From Thalassobacillus devorans MSP14 (GTDB lineage Bacteria; Bacillota; Bacilli; Bacillales; Halobacillaceae), in the NCBI RefSeq assembly GCF_000496835.1, contig NZ_KI543236.1, positions 1,592,773 to 1,656,772 on the forward strand: DNA of 64,000 bases, given 5' to 3'. Shown piece after piece: positions 54,519-64,000 of the stretch; position 1 is the first letter of the stretch, and the number at the start of each line of letters is the position of its first letter. A model generated the notes under the pieces. The model was given only the letters and a program-made list of their open reading frames with translations, was not told the origin of the DNA and did no database searches. A program made the translations under genes and the position numbers.

Positions 54519-56795
54519 TTAAACTTGTGGTCCGCCTGTATTTTTCTTTTTTACGAAGCTAAGCGGTTTTTCTTTAATATTCTTTCCACGCAATACCAGC
54601 CATAACTGAGCGGCAATGAACAAGGATGAATACGTACCAGCGATTAAGCCAACCACTAATGCAAACGCGAAGTTAGTGATGGATGTTGCCCCGAAGAACA
54701 ATAACATAAGCGCCGCGAAAACAACTGTAAGTACAGTATTGATACTTCTCGCCATTGTTTGCATTAAACTTTTATTAACGATTTTTGCAAGCTGGGAGAA
54801 TGATTTGACTCGTTTTTCCCGCTTTACATTTTCTCTGATCCGGTCAAATGTGACAATCGTGTCATTGACGGAATAACCGACAATTGTCAGTATCGCCGCA
54901 ATAATCGTAATATCGAATTCTAACCTGGTGATACTGAACAATGCAAGGATAAAAAAGGCATCATGGAGCAATGCAATGATTGCTGTCAAAGCAAAATAAA
55001 TCTCAAATCTTATCGTTACATAGATAATGATGCCGATTGACGCATAAAGCACAGCAAGGGCTGCATTCTTAGCAAGTTCCTGACCCACTATCGGTGATAC
55101 TGTACTTACATTCGGTTCATTGCCATATTTTTCACTATAGTAGGATTTAATGTCAGCGATTTTATCTTTTCCTAACACAGTATCAAATCTGACATCGGCG
55201 ATTTCCCTATTATCTCCGGATAGTACTACCTTTTTAGGGCTTACATCAAATTCCTCTTCAAACGTTTCTTCCACTTGCTCGGATGTTATATTCCCATCAG
55301 ATAAAATTGAAACCCTGGAACCGCTGGTAAAGTCGATTCCTAAATTCAAACGCATGATCGCAAGCGACAAAATACCGGCAACCACCAATATGATAGAAAG
55401 GGTAAAGAAACGTTTACGAACACTGACAAAATCGAACTTTCGTTTCAAGAATGTGGCTTCTACTTCTTCCCCATCTTCTATATTGACGATTTCCTCGTTT
55501 TTCACTCCAAACCAGCCTGGGCGTTTATCAAGAAGGCGGCTTTTCACCCATAACCCTAAGAAAAGCCGGCTGCCATATACAGCCGTTACAAAGCTGACCA
55601 GGATACTCACAATCAGCATCGTTGCAAAACCTTTGACCGAACTTGTACCAAAGCTGAATAAGACAATTGCAGCTATCAATGTCGTTATATTGGCATCAAA
55701 AATAGTCGATAAAGAGTGCTGATTACCTGCCCGGAAAGCAGCTAAAACAGACTTACCAGACTTCAATTCCTCTTTGATTCGTTCATAAGTGATGATATTG
55801 GCATCAACGGCCATACCAACCCCAAGAATCAAGGCGGCTATTCCAGGTAAGGTCAGGACACCATTCATCCATTCAAAAACCAAAAGAATAAGGTAAATAT
55901 ATACACTTAACGTAAGAGTGGCAATAACCCCAGGAAAACGGTAATAAATCATCATGTAGATGAAGATCATTGCAATTCCGATAAAGCCAGCATAAATGGT
56001 CTTACTCATCGCCTGTTCCCCAAACTGGGCACCTACAGACGTAGAATACATTTCCTCCAGGTTTACGGGGAGAGATCCAGCATTCAGAATCTCAGCAAGA
56101 CGCTTGGCTTCTTCAACTGTAAAGTCTCCAGTTATCTGGATGTTTTTGCTACGGATCGGACCATTAGAGAAACCAGGTGCGGAAATATACTTTGGATCTT
56201 TTTTTCCATACTCTTCAGCAAAAGATGTCTCTTTATCATAATCCATCCAAATAACCATGACATCATCAGGATAGGGGGTACTTGGATCTTCTGGTATACT
56301 GCTGATCTTTTTAGAAACTTTATAAAATTTATCCGGATCCTTCACTTCAAGTGTGACGATCGGGGAATTGGTTTGTGAAAAGGATTGAGCTGCACTTCCC
56401 TCCACCAAATCAGAACCATTCATGTATTCCTTACCCTCTGCGTCACGGAAGGATAATTGAGCGGTAGTTGACAACAACTCACGTGCTTCGGATTGATCTT
56501 CTACACCCGCAAGCTGTACCCGGATACGATTAGGCTTCTCAATGTCTATGTTTGTTTCACTGATACCAAGGACATTGACCCGCTCTTCTAAAGAACGAAC
56601 GGTGGATTCTAATACCTTTTCGTTCACTTCCTGTCCCTCATTCAGGGGCTCTACCTTATATAAGATTTCAAATCCGCCTTGCAGATCTAATCCAAGTTTG
56701 ATATCTTTCGTAATTCCTGTGATCGTGGTACCAATTGTTCCTGCCAGTAACAAAATAACAAGAAAAAAGGCTACGATACGGCCTCTTTTAACCAT
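54519..56795 (-). CDS. secDF: Fused protein translocase subunits SecD-SecF
   Basis: RND-type accessory of the Sec translocon that pulls exported proteins using the proton (or sodium) gradient. From ATG 56795, after AAAGGAGG, the product has 758 residues, the normal Bacillus fusion length. SecD part: first helix, DLQGGFEIL (about 37-45), P1 domain, five helices with GVGMAVDANIITYERI. SecF part from about 435: NLGIDFTSGS and LTIVGYSVNDTIVTFDRIREN. A 35-codon in-frame upstream extension is judged untranslated. Confidence 0.95.
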   Translation of the reverse strand: MVKRGRIVAFFLVILLLAGTIGTTITGITKDIKLGLDLQGGFEILYKVEPLNEGQEVNEKVLESTVRSLEERVNVLGISETNIDIEKPNRIRVQLAGVEDQSEARELLSTTAQLSFRDAEGKEYMNGSDLVEGSAAQSFSQTNSPIVTLEVKDPDKFYKVSKKISSIPEDPSTPYPDDVMVIWMDYDKETSFAEEYGKKDPKYISAPGFSNGPIRSKNIQITGDFTVEEAKRLAEILNAGSLPVNLEEMYSTSVGAQFGEQAMSKTIYAGFIGIAMIFIYMMIYYRFPGVIATLTLSVYIYLILLVFEWMNGVLTLPGIAALILGVGMAVDANIITYERIKEELKSGKSVLAAFRAGNQHSLSTIFDANITTLIAAIVLFSFGTSSVKGFATMLIVSILVSFVTAVYGSRLFLGLWVKSRLLDKRPGWFGVKNEEIVNIEDGEEVEATFLKRKFDFVSVRKRFFTLSIILVVAGILSLAIMRLNLGIDFTSGSRVSILSDGNITSEQVEETFEEEFDVSPKKVVLSGDNREIADVRFDTVLGKDKIADIKSYYSEKYGNEPNVSTVSPIVGQELAKNAALAVLYASIGIIIYVTIRFEIYFALTAIIALLHDAFFILALFSITRLEFDITIIAAILTIVGYSVNDTIVTFDRIRENVKREKRVKSFSQLAKIVNKSLMQTMARSINTVLTVVFAALMLLFFGATSITNFAFALVVGLIAGTYSSLFIAAQLWLVLRGKNIKEKPLSFVKKKNTGGPQV

Positions 56796-56978
56796 ATTCA
56801 ATTGCTCCTCCTTTATCTTACCAACGCATGATGATAGCCAAACGAAACATATGAATTTATGTACATAGACATAAATAGGGTACCAGGACAGCCTTGTCAC
56901 TTAAATGGAAAGTCGGGGAAGTTGTCAGGGCTTTCCTCGTACCAAATGATTAGATTACTGAATTTTTTCAATAGAACT

Positions 56979-57008
56979 ATTATAAAAACCTTCTCTGGTG
57001 TATGTCAA
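56979..57008 (-). promoter_or_regulatory. Consensus sigma-A promoter of secDF
   Basis: TTGACA (57003-57008) and TATAAT (56979-56984) on the minus strand, 18 bases apart. It starts a leader of about 175 bases before the secDF start and lies right after the comN stop. Confidence 0.85.
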
Positions 57009-57023
57009 TAAAAGGTCTGTCTG

Positions 57024-57326
57024 TCACTCTTTGTCATGGGAAGACTCTTCATGCTTTACCAGTGCTGAAATAGACTTATTCAAGTCATCTCCCTGGTAAG
57101 CCTGAACGGTCAGATAACTTATGTATAAAGCGGTATTCAAATGCAATATGTCCTGAACGACTTCATAAAGGTGTTTCTCCGGGTTTCCTTTCCATACTTT
57201 CTCCGTCATACATCTCCATATATCTTCCGGGGAAGATCCCGAATAACCCATTAGCTTAAATTCCATTGCCTTACTTTCCAATACAGCAAATATTTCCGGT
57301 TTCCACATGCTGGTTGTTTTTAACAT
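57024..57326 (-). CDS. comN: ComN-type post-transcriptional regulator
   Basis: Small 100-residue protein matching the ComN/YrzD family (KPEIFAVLESKAMEFKLMGYSGSSPEDIWRCMTEKVWKG and the YEVVQDILHLNTALYISYLTVQAY helix). In B. subtilis ComN promotes comE mRNA accumulation and binds DivIVA. comEA-EB-EC are in this same window. Divergent from spoVB. Confidence 0.88.
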   Translation of the reverse strand: MLKTTSMWKPEIFAVLESKAMEFKLMGYSGSSPEDIWRCMTEKVWKGNPEKHLYEVVQDILHLNTALYISYLTVQAYQGDDLNKSISALVKHEESSHDKE

Positions 57327-57453
57327 CGTTCCCTTCGCCCCTCCTACCAGCTAAAGGCTGGCTTGCATATAAATAATGTCATGCTTGGACACCTCTTTCG
57401 CATATACATTCATTGTATATGAATTTAATCACTTTGAGAAGGCAGGTCGTTAT

Positions 57454-59010
57454 TCTATGACCAAGCAAACATTTCTACAGGGGACCCTGATATTAATAGC
57501 AGCGGGAATGATCACCCGTTTTTTAGGCTTTATTAATCGTATTGTTGTAGCACGTGTAATGGGGGAAGAAGGGGTCGGCTTATATATGATGGCACTGCCT
57601 ACTCTATTCCTTGCGATTACACTCACACAATTCGGCCTGCCTGTGGCTATTTCCAAACGCGTAGCAGAGGCTGAAGCAGATGGCGATTTAAGTAAAATCA
57701 AACGTATTCTTGTAGTATCCCTATCAATAACTGGTGGGTTGAGCATTATTTTTACCATTTTGATGGTTCTCTTAGCTCCTTGGGTAGCTAATCACTTACT
57801 GACGGACTCCCGTACAGTGGTTCCATTACTTGTTATCAGTCCTATCGTTCCTATCATTGCTATTTCTTCCGTCCTTCGCGGCTATTTTCAAGGAAGACAG
57901 AATATGAAGCCACAAGCTTTTTCCATGGTCATCGAACAGATCGTCCGAATAATTTCTGTCGCTTTCTTCACTAACCTTTTACTGCCGTATGGGATTGAAT
58001 ATGCTGCCGCAGGTGCTATGGCATCCGTCATCCTTGGAGAGTTGGCATCTCTGTTATTCATGCTCCGAATGTTTTCTATAAAAAAACGTTTCAAAGTTAG
58101 AAAAAAGTTTTTATCCCACCTCCAATCGGGCGGTAAAACATTGCACGAATTGTTGTCTATTGCCATACCTACCACGGGGAGCAGATTGATTGGTTCATTC
58201 TCATTCTTCCTTGAACCTATCTTAGTAGCCCAAAGCCTGGCTTTGGCAGGGGTCCAGACTGCTCTAGCCACTAAACAATATGGGGAATTGGCAGGTTATA
58301 TTCTTCCACTCTTAATGCTGCCTACCTTTATTACCCATTCTTTATCTGTAGCTTTAGTACCTTCGATCAGTGAAGCAGGTGCCAAAAATAATACAAAACT
58401 GATTCACTATCGGATACATCAATCTATACGCCTTTCATTCGCTTCCGGAGGACTTGCTACTATCTTATTGACAAGTTTCGCTGCTACTATCCTGCAACTA
58501 ATGTATGGTACAAGCAATGCTGCCTTTATGCTTGCCCTGATGGCCCCATTCTTTCTGTTACTCTATATACAGGCCCCACTGCAGGCGGCTTTACAGGCTT
58601 TGGACCTGGCAAAGCCTGCCATGTGGAATAGCTTGATCGGAGCTGTAGTAAAATTCGGCGTGATGGTCGGACTGGCCTCCCAGCCAGCCTTCGGCATTCG
58701 TGGAGTGGCTATTTCTATAGTGGTGGGTGTACTGGTTGTGACGTTTTTGCATCTCGCTGCTCTTATGCAATCCATCAGCTTTCGAATCCCTTTTGGAGAT
58801 CTCGCTAAAATGATAGTGTTGATTGGGGTTACCTGGTGGATCGGTTCTGAATTGAAGGCTTTATTAGCTTATAATGTCGGTGAAATTTCACAATTTACCA
58901 TCATCAGCATAACTTTGACCTGCCTGTATATCATCCTTTTATTCCTATTAAAATTTCTTACCAAAGATGAATTGAAACAAATTCCTTTCCTTCAGAAAAT
59001 CATCAAATAA
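57454..59010 (+). CDS. spoVB: Stage V sporulation protein B (MurJ-like flippase)
   Basis: MOP-superfamily membrane protein that likely flips lipid-linked muropeptide for spore cortex synthesis. 518 residues from ATG 57454, equal to B. subtilis SpoVB; an open frame from 57376 has no good site. About 14 helices; conserved ITRFLGFINRIVVARVMGEEGVGLYMMALP and YFQGRQNMKPQAFSMVIEQIVRI. Divergent from comN, ends at a bidirectional terminator. Confidence 0.95.
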   Translation, partial: SMTKQTFLQGTLILIAAGMITRFLGFINRIVVARVMGEEGVGLYMMALPTLFLAITLTQFGLPVAISKRVAEAEADGDLSKIKRILVVSLSITGGLSIIFTILMVLLAPWVANHLLTDSRTVVPLLVISPIVPIIAISSVLRGYFQGRQNMKPQAFSMVIEQIVRIISVAFFTNLLLPYGIEYAAAGAMASVILGELASLLFMLRMFSIKKRFKVRKKFLSHLQSGGKTLHELLSIAIPTTGSRLIGSFSFFLEPILVAQSLALAGVQTALATKQYGELAGYILPLLMLPTFITHSLSVALVPSISEAGAKNNTKLIHYRIHQSIRLSFASGGLATILLTSFAATILQLMYGTSNAAFMLALMAPFFLLLYIQAPLQAALQALDLAKPAMWNSLIGAVVKFGVMVGLASQPAFGIRGVAISIVVGVLVVTFLHLAALMQSISFRIPFGDLAKMIVLIGVTWWIGSELKALLAYNVGEISQFTIISITLTCLYIILLFLLKFLTKDELKQIPFLQKIIK

Positions 59011-59014
59011 ACAG

Positions 59015-59049
59015 ACAAAGCCCCTCCGGAATGTACCGGGGGGCTTTGT
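59015..59049. terminator. Bidirectional terminator between spoVB and the DUF421 gene
   Basis: ACAAAGCCCCTCCGG (59015-59029) pairs with CCGGGGGGCTTTGT (59036-59049), one bulge, GC-rich. Confidence 0.85.
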
Positions 59050-59714
59050 TACTCGTACTCGTTTTTGTGATCGATAAATAGTTCTCCTTGTTCATCAAGG
59101 GAGCAGAAGGAAATATCTTTTTCAGAATCATAACCTTTTTTCTTCAGTTCGTTCAGAAGCCAGCTTTTATTTTTTTTCACGCGTTTGAGGGAATCATATT
59201 GTATTTTTCCATCTGCAATCAAAGTTGCAGAATATCCCGTGGAATGGTCAGAGTCATCTTCATCCTTTTGAAGGACTGAAAGCTTACCGTTAGGTTCCAA
59301 AATAGCGTAATCTACATCCTGGATACTAAATATGTCCTTTTCCCGAAGTTGAATGAGTAAATCATTAAAGTTATAGCGCTGCTTTTTCATCTCATACTCA
59401 TCGACTTTTCCATGTTTGATAATAAAGGCAGGTGTGCCATCAAACCATTCTCGAAAGTTCTGACTCTTTAAGGAAAGTAAAGCGGAAAACCGTTGAATGA
59501 GTAGTAAGAGAGTCATTGGAATCAGGGCATGAACTAAAGACTTATCCGGTTCCTCTATTGAAAATACCGCAATTTCGGCAAGCATGACAAACACCACTAA
59601 ATCTAATACACTTAACTCCCCGATCTCCCTTTTCCCCATCATTCTCAGAATTACTAAGATCAGTATATATGTAAGCAGCGTTCGAAATAATATTGTCCAT
59701 ACCTGAATATCCAC
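59049..59714 (-). CDS. yrbG: DUF421/YetF family membrane protein (YrbG type)
   Basis: Three N-terminal helices and a cytoplasmic YetF domain with two ferredoxin-like halves (ILVILRMMGKREIGELSVLDLVVFVMLAEIA; TPAFIIKHGKVDEYEMKKQRYNFNDLLIQLREKDIFSIQDVDYAILEPNGKLSV). Function uncertain; paralogues are spore germination-associated. The GTG at 59714 with GGGAGTGG upstream gives 221 residues and is preferred to the ATG at 59738, which has no site. Confidence 0.85.
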   Translation of the reverse strand: MDIQVWTILFRTLLTYILILVILRMMGKREIGELSVLDLVVFVMLAEIAVFSIEEPDKSLVHALIPMTLLLLIQRFSALLSLKSQNFREWFDGTPAFIIKHGKVDEYEMKKQRYNFNDLLIQLREKDIFSIQDVDYAILEPNGKLSVLQKDEDDSDHSTGYSATLIADGKIQYDSLKRVKKNKSWLLNELKKKGYDSEKDISFCSLDEQGELFIDHKNEYE

Positions 59715-59803
59715 TTCAATTCCACTCCCGCTGTCCATCTAGGTGTCACTTGTTACTTTAACCAAAAAGGCTTGTTTTATCCGAAACTTAAATACAATAA
59801 ATA

Positions 59804-59825
59804 CCCGCGGGCATCTACTCGCGGG
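59804..59825 (-). terminator. Terminator of the ArsB/NhaD-type permease gene
   Basis: CCCGCG (59804-59809) and CGCGGG (59820-59825) form a short GC-rich stem. The minus-strand sequence continues GTATTTATTG; moderate quality. Confidence 0.5.
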
Positions 59826-59861
59826 CAAACGAACCTTCTTTTTAATTCATTGTAGTAAAAC

Positions 59862-61154
59862 TTAAGATAAAAATGGGACCAGATAACGGAAATAGATATA
59901 TACAGTAGCAGCTGCCAAAGAAAATAACAGCACCGGAATCCCGTATAACAGAAATTTCATAAAAGATATCTGATGATTAGCACTGGCTGCAAGTCCAGCT
60001 ACAACTACATTAGCTGATGCTCCAAGCAATGTACCATTCCCTCCGAGACATGCCCCAAGAGCCAGCGCCCACCAAATCGGATCAATGTTCATCATCCCGT
60101 ATCCCTGGAACTCCTGTACAACAGGTATCATAGCAGCTACAAAAGGAATATTGTCGACCACGCCGGAAAGTAATCCGGCACTCCATAGGACGATCAATGC
60201 TGTAAGCGGTAAGTCCCCTCCGGACATCCACATCATTGCTCTTGCGATCTCATCGATTACTCCCACTTTCTCCAGTCCTCCAACGAGCATGAATAAGCCG
60301 ATAAAAAAGAACAGGGTTACCCATTCCACCTCCTGAAACACTTTTTCGCTCGAGGCTTCTCTATCGGTTAAAAGCAGCAACAAAACCGCTGCACAAACAG
60401 CAACCGTAGTGAGCTCCACATGGATGATCGGATGCATCATAAATCCTGCCATGGTCAGAGCCATTACGGTTAACGACTGATAAAGCATTGGAGTTTTTTT
60501 TAAGTAACTTGATGGATTCAAGCTCATCAACTCATTGGCTTTCTCTTTTTCGTATACTAAATGTTTACGAAACATCAGTACTAATCCTCCAAGCGTAAAA
60601 CCGAATATAATGAGCACAATCGGACCAAGATTAACCAGAAATGATACGAAGGTAAAATGCTCGACCGCTTGTCCAATCATAATATTGGGAGGGTCTCCAA
60701 TCAAGGTGGCTGTACCTCCGATATTTGCGCTGAATATGGTAGTGAGAAGAAAAGGAAATGCCGGCAAGTTGAGTTGGCTTGTCAGTGTCAAAAGAATAGG
60801 AACAAATAAGAGTACTGTGGTAACATTATCCAGAAAAGCAGAACCTACAGCTGTCAAAATGGCAGTGCCTATCAATAAAGGCACAGGTTTTCCTTTCACC
60901 AATTGTGCGAAACTTATGGCTACATATTCAAATACCCCGGTTTTCTTAGTAATGGCTACCAAAACCATCATCGAGAAAAGCAAAGCGATTGTTTCCCAGT
61001 CGATGTAATGCGTAAAAGCATCCTGCCATTCATACACATTAGTCAGTAGTAGCAGTACCCCTCCAGAAATGGCTACGAGAGCGCGGTTTATTTTTTCTGA
61101 CATGATCAATCCATAACTGATGATAAAAATAAGAATGGCCATCCACGTTATCAT
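59862..61154 (-). CDS. ArsB/NhaD-type ion permease
   Basis: Member of the ion-transporter superfamily that includes ArsB arsenite exporters and NhaD Na+/H+ antiporters. About 12 helices in 430 residues (ATG 61154 after AAAGGAGA; an upstream frame starts at 61172). Typical segments: SAFLDNVTTVLLFVPI, ANIGGTATLIGDPPNIMIG, GVVDNIPFVAAMIPV and GGNGTLLGASANVVVAGLA. No arsenic genes nearby, so Na+/H+ exchange or anion transport is more likely than ArsB, but unproven. Confidence 0.8.
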   Translation of the reverse strand: MITWMAILIFIISYGLIMSEKINRALVAISGGVLLLLTNVYEWQDAFTHYIDWETIALLFSMMVLVAITKKTGVFEYVAISFAQLVKGKPVPLLIGTAILTAVGSAFLDNVTTVLLFVPILLTLTSQLNLPAFPFLLTTIFSANIGGTATLIGDPPNIMIGQAVEHFTFVSFLVNLGPIVLIIFGFTLGGLVLMFRKHLVYEKEKANELMSLNPSSYLKKTPMLYQSLTVMALTMAGFMMHPIIHVELTTVAVCAAVLLLLLTDREASSEKVFQEVEWVTLFFFIGLFMLVGGLEKVGVIDEIARAMMWMSGGDLPLTALIVLWSAGLLSGVVDNIPFVAAMIPVVQEFQGYGMMNIDPIWWALALGACLGGNGTLLGASANVVVAGLAASANHQISFMKFLLYGIPVLLFSLAAATVYIYFRYLVPFLS

Positions 61155-61274
61155 AACCTGTCTCCTTTGCAACCTTTTCTATGATATCTATTCAAAAGGC
61201 AGGAGAAATATATACTTCTATTTATAAATTATAAGACATATAGTATACGGACAAGGTAGACAAGGAGGGGAATC

Positions 61275-61664
61275 ATGAATAGAGAAGTTTGGAAGGCTCT
61301 GGGATATGGTCTTGCCATTATCCTTATTCTTATGTTGACATGCAGTTTTATATTGGCGCTTCTGCTCCGGTTTACAACGATTGATACCAATATCATCAAC
61401 TTACTCACAATGATTATGGCAATGCTCATACTTTTTACCGGGGGAGCTACTGCCGGGCATCGCGGCCAGGAAAAAGGCTGGATGTATGGTCTTATGACAG
61501 GAGGGGCATTCTTATTACTTATTATTCTTTATCAATATCTGGGGCTTGAACAGGGGTTGTCACTAGCACAGCTTCCCTACCTGGCCGGGATGGTCGGTTC
61601 TGCTTTGATCGGTGGGATGTTGGGCGTCAATATCCGTTCTGCCCCCGCGGCCAGTAAAAAATGA
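61275..61664 (+). CDS. yrzE: YrzE/TIGR04086 family membrane protein
   Basis: 129 residues, four predicted helices with glycine-rich turns (LFTGGATAGHRGQEKGWMYGLMTGGAFLL; GMVGSALIGGMLGVNI). Unknown function; found beside spoVB/yajC in bacilli. ATG after GGAGGGG; convergent with yajC. Confidence 0.9.
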   Translation: MNREVWKALGYGLAIILILMLTCSFILALLLRFTTIDTNIINLLTMIMAMLILFTGGATAGHRGQEKGWMYGLMTGGAFLLLIILYQYLGLEQGLSLAQLPYLAGMVGSALIGGMLGVNIRSAPAASKK

Positions 61665-61693
61665 CTCCGGCAATTTTGCCGGAGTCATTTTTT
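61656..61693. terminator. Bidirectional terminator between yrzE and yajC
   Basis: Perfect 18-base arms, AAAAAATGACTCCGGCAA (61656-61673) and TTGCCGGAGTCATTTTTT (61676-61693), with a 2-base loop. It overlaps both stop codons. Confidence 0.92.
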
Positions 61694-61962
61694 CAGTCCT
61701 GGTTCATTACCTCTCGAACAGCTGAACGATCGAAAGTCATTTTAGTTCCATCATTCACCGTTAATACTACGGTACCTTCATCAATGGCGTGAATGGTGCC
61801 ATGAAGGCCCCCGATAGTAATGATTCTATTTCCCTTTTGTAAATCCGCTTGCATTTGTTGTACCTTCTTCTGTTTTTTTTGCTGCGGCCGGATCAACAAG
61901 AAATAGAAAATGACGAACATAAGGATAATCGGTAACAATCCTAATATGCCATCCATTTTCAT
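61693..61962 (-). CDS. yajC: Preprotein translocase subunit YajC
   Basis: Accessory of the SecDF-Sec translocon. 89 residues: one N-terminal helix (about 5-22), then FLLIRPQQKKQKKVQQMQADLQKGNRIITIGGLHGTIHAI, the YajC signature. Ten bases after tgt, within the queA-tgt-yajC operon; secDF lies about 5 kb away. Confidence 0.95.
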   Translation of the reverse strand: MKMDGILGLLPIILMFVIFYFLLIRPQQKKQKKVQQMQADLQKGNRIITIGGLHGTIHAIDEGTVVLTVNDGTKMTFDRSAVREVMNQD

Positions 61963-61971
61963 TCCCCCTTT

Positions 61972-63114
<1,143 letters not shown>

Positions 63115-63127
63115 TTAAACCCTCTCT

Positions 63128-64000
63128 TTATAAAATCAACATTGCGTCACCAAAACTGAAAAAACGGTACCGTTCTTCTACTGCCTGTTGATAGGCATCT
63201 AAAATGAACGCTCGTCCTGCCAGAGCACTGACCAGCATGATCAGTGTTGATTGTGGAAGATGGAAATTGGTAATTAATCCATCAATCGCTTGCAGTTCAT
63301 ATGGTGGATAAATGAATATATCTGTCCAGCCAGACGCTGAAGTAAATTGACCATAATCACGCATAAGCGTCTCCAAAGTTCTAGTAGAAGTGGTGCCTAC
63401 CGAAATGATACGCCCCCCGTTTTCACGGACATTGTTCAGTTTATCAGCCGTTTCCTGTGATACTTGGTAGAACTCTGCATGCATATCGTGATCTTCGATA
63501 TTGTCGACACTGACCGGCCTGAAAGTACCTAAACCGACATGTAGTGTAATATAGGCAAGTTCAACCCCGGACTGCTCAATTTCTTGTAATAGCTCCTTAG
63601 TGAAGTGCAACCCAGCTGTGGGAGCAGCGGCAGAACCTTCTTCTTTAGCATAGACAGTCTGGTATCTTTCACTATCTGAAAGCTGTTCCTTAATATAGGG
63701 TGGTAACGGCATTTCTCCGAGCGTTTCTAATACTTCTAAAAATATTCCCTCATATTCGAAGCGAAGCATTCGGCCACCATGTTCCTGGGCTGCCGTACAT
63801 TGTGCAATCAATTTGCCCTCACCAAATATAATTCTGGTACCAGCTTTAATTTTCTTCGCTGGTTTCACCAATACTTCCCATTCATCCTTTTCTGTCTGAT
63901 GTAGAAGAAGTACTTCCACTTTTGCACCAGTATCCTCTTTTACTCCATATAGCCGCGCAGGAAGTACCCTGGTATCGTTCAAAACAAGGCAATCACCGGG
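63128..64000 (-). CDS. queA: S-adenosylmethionine:tRNA ribosyltransferase-isomerase, 3' part
   Basis: Transfers and isomerises the ribose of SAM onto preQ1-tRNA to give epoxyqueuosine. The window holds about 290 C-terminal residues and is open to its edge, beginning [19 protein letters not shown]; roughly 50 N-terminal residues lie outside. Conserved [33 protein letters not shown] and GTTSTRTLE are present. The TTG at 63982 is an internal codon, not the start. Followed by tgt after 19 bases. Confidence 0.96.
   Translation of the reverse strand, partial: PGDCLVLNDTRVLPARLYGVKEDTGAKVEVLLLHQTEKDEWEVLVKPAKKIKAGTRIIFGEGKLIAQCTAAQEHGGRMLRFEYEGIFLEVLETLGEMPLPPYIKEQLSDSERYQTVYAKEEGSAAAPTAGLHFTKELLQEIEQSGVELAYITLHVGLGTFRPVSVDNIEDHDMHAEFYQVSQETADKLNNVRENGGRIISVGTTSTRTLETLMRDYGQFTSASGWTDIFIYPPYELQAIDGLITNFHLPQSTLIMLVSALAGRAFILDAYQQAVEERYRFFSFGDAMLIL

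Noticed and set aside
56796-56900. 35-codon N-terminal extension of SecDF or a leader peptide
   Set aside because: The AAAGGAGG site and family alignment put the start at 56795. Its first codon is GTG without a ribosome binding site, so it is kept only as a leader to test, not a gene.

Overview
This window is a chromosomal segment of a spore-forming, competence-gene-bearing Firmicute of the Bacillaceae. Gene content and order match the Bacillus subtilis yqe and yrr/yrv regions almost gene for gene. The two blocks sit closer together than in B. subtilis, and the sequence reads like a moderately halophilic genus such as Virgibacillus, Oceanobacillus or Lentibacillus (inference; no 16S or other phylogenetic marker was compared). 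Sporulation genes (spoIIP, gpr, sda, sigK, spoVB, an rsfA-like regulator), a 6S RNA, two T-box leaders and AT-rich intergenic DNA all fit this placement.

Layout. 0.2-4.5 kb: yqxA, spoIIP and gpr on the minus strand, rpsT on the plus strand, then holA on the minus strand. 4.5-9.3 kb: a short structured intergenic region, yqzM, the comEA-comEB-comEC DNA-uptake operon (minus) and the divergent comER. 9.4-14.4 kb: the yqeG-yqeH-aroE-yqeI-nadD-yqeK-rsfS-yqeM operon (minus), which covers ribosome assembly, NAD and shikimate metabolism. 14.5-15 kb: sda, the checkpoint peptide gene, behind a cluster of DnaA boxes. 15.1-20.5 kb: an Mrp-type multisubunit Na+/H+ antiporter operon with genes A, C, D, E, F and G but no mrpB. 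20.5-21.7 kb: repeat copy 1, an uninterrupted sigK and a 47-residue membrane miniprotein with its own sigma-K-like promoter. 21.7-31.9 kb: yrhC, mtnN, yrrS, a KTSC-like orphan, greA, udk, yrrM, mltG, repeat copy 2, yrzB, ruvX, yrzL and alaS (T-box controlled). 32-42.2 kb: an AI-2E family permease with a zinc-ribbon miniprotein, recD2, a TPR protein, mnmA, a cysteine desulfurase, cymR, a YczE-type membrane protein, rarA and an RsfA-like regulator. 42.2-48.8 kb: repeat copy 3, tcdA, 6S RNA, aspS and hisS (T-box controlled), an SH3/amidase cell-wall hydrolase and dtd. 48.8-64 kb: relA, apt, recJ, a LapA-domain protein, secDF, comN, spoVB, a DUF421 protein, an ArsB/NhaD-type permease, yrzE, yajC, tgt and the 3' part of queA, which runs off the window.

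Most genes are conserved housekeeping genes in long co-directional minus-strand runs closed by strong bidirectional hairpin terminators. The less ordinary signals are mainly regulatory. They are the DnaA-box cluster and hairpin-bridged ribosome binding site of sda, the overlapping Asp/His codons in the hisS-aspS T-box, a family of structured intergenic repeats, the sigma-K-type promoters around sigK, and the six-gene Mrp operon. I found no insertion sequence, prophage, CRISPR array, rRNA or tRNA gene, and I do not claim an entirely new multi-gene system here.
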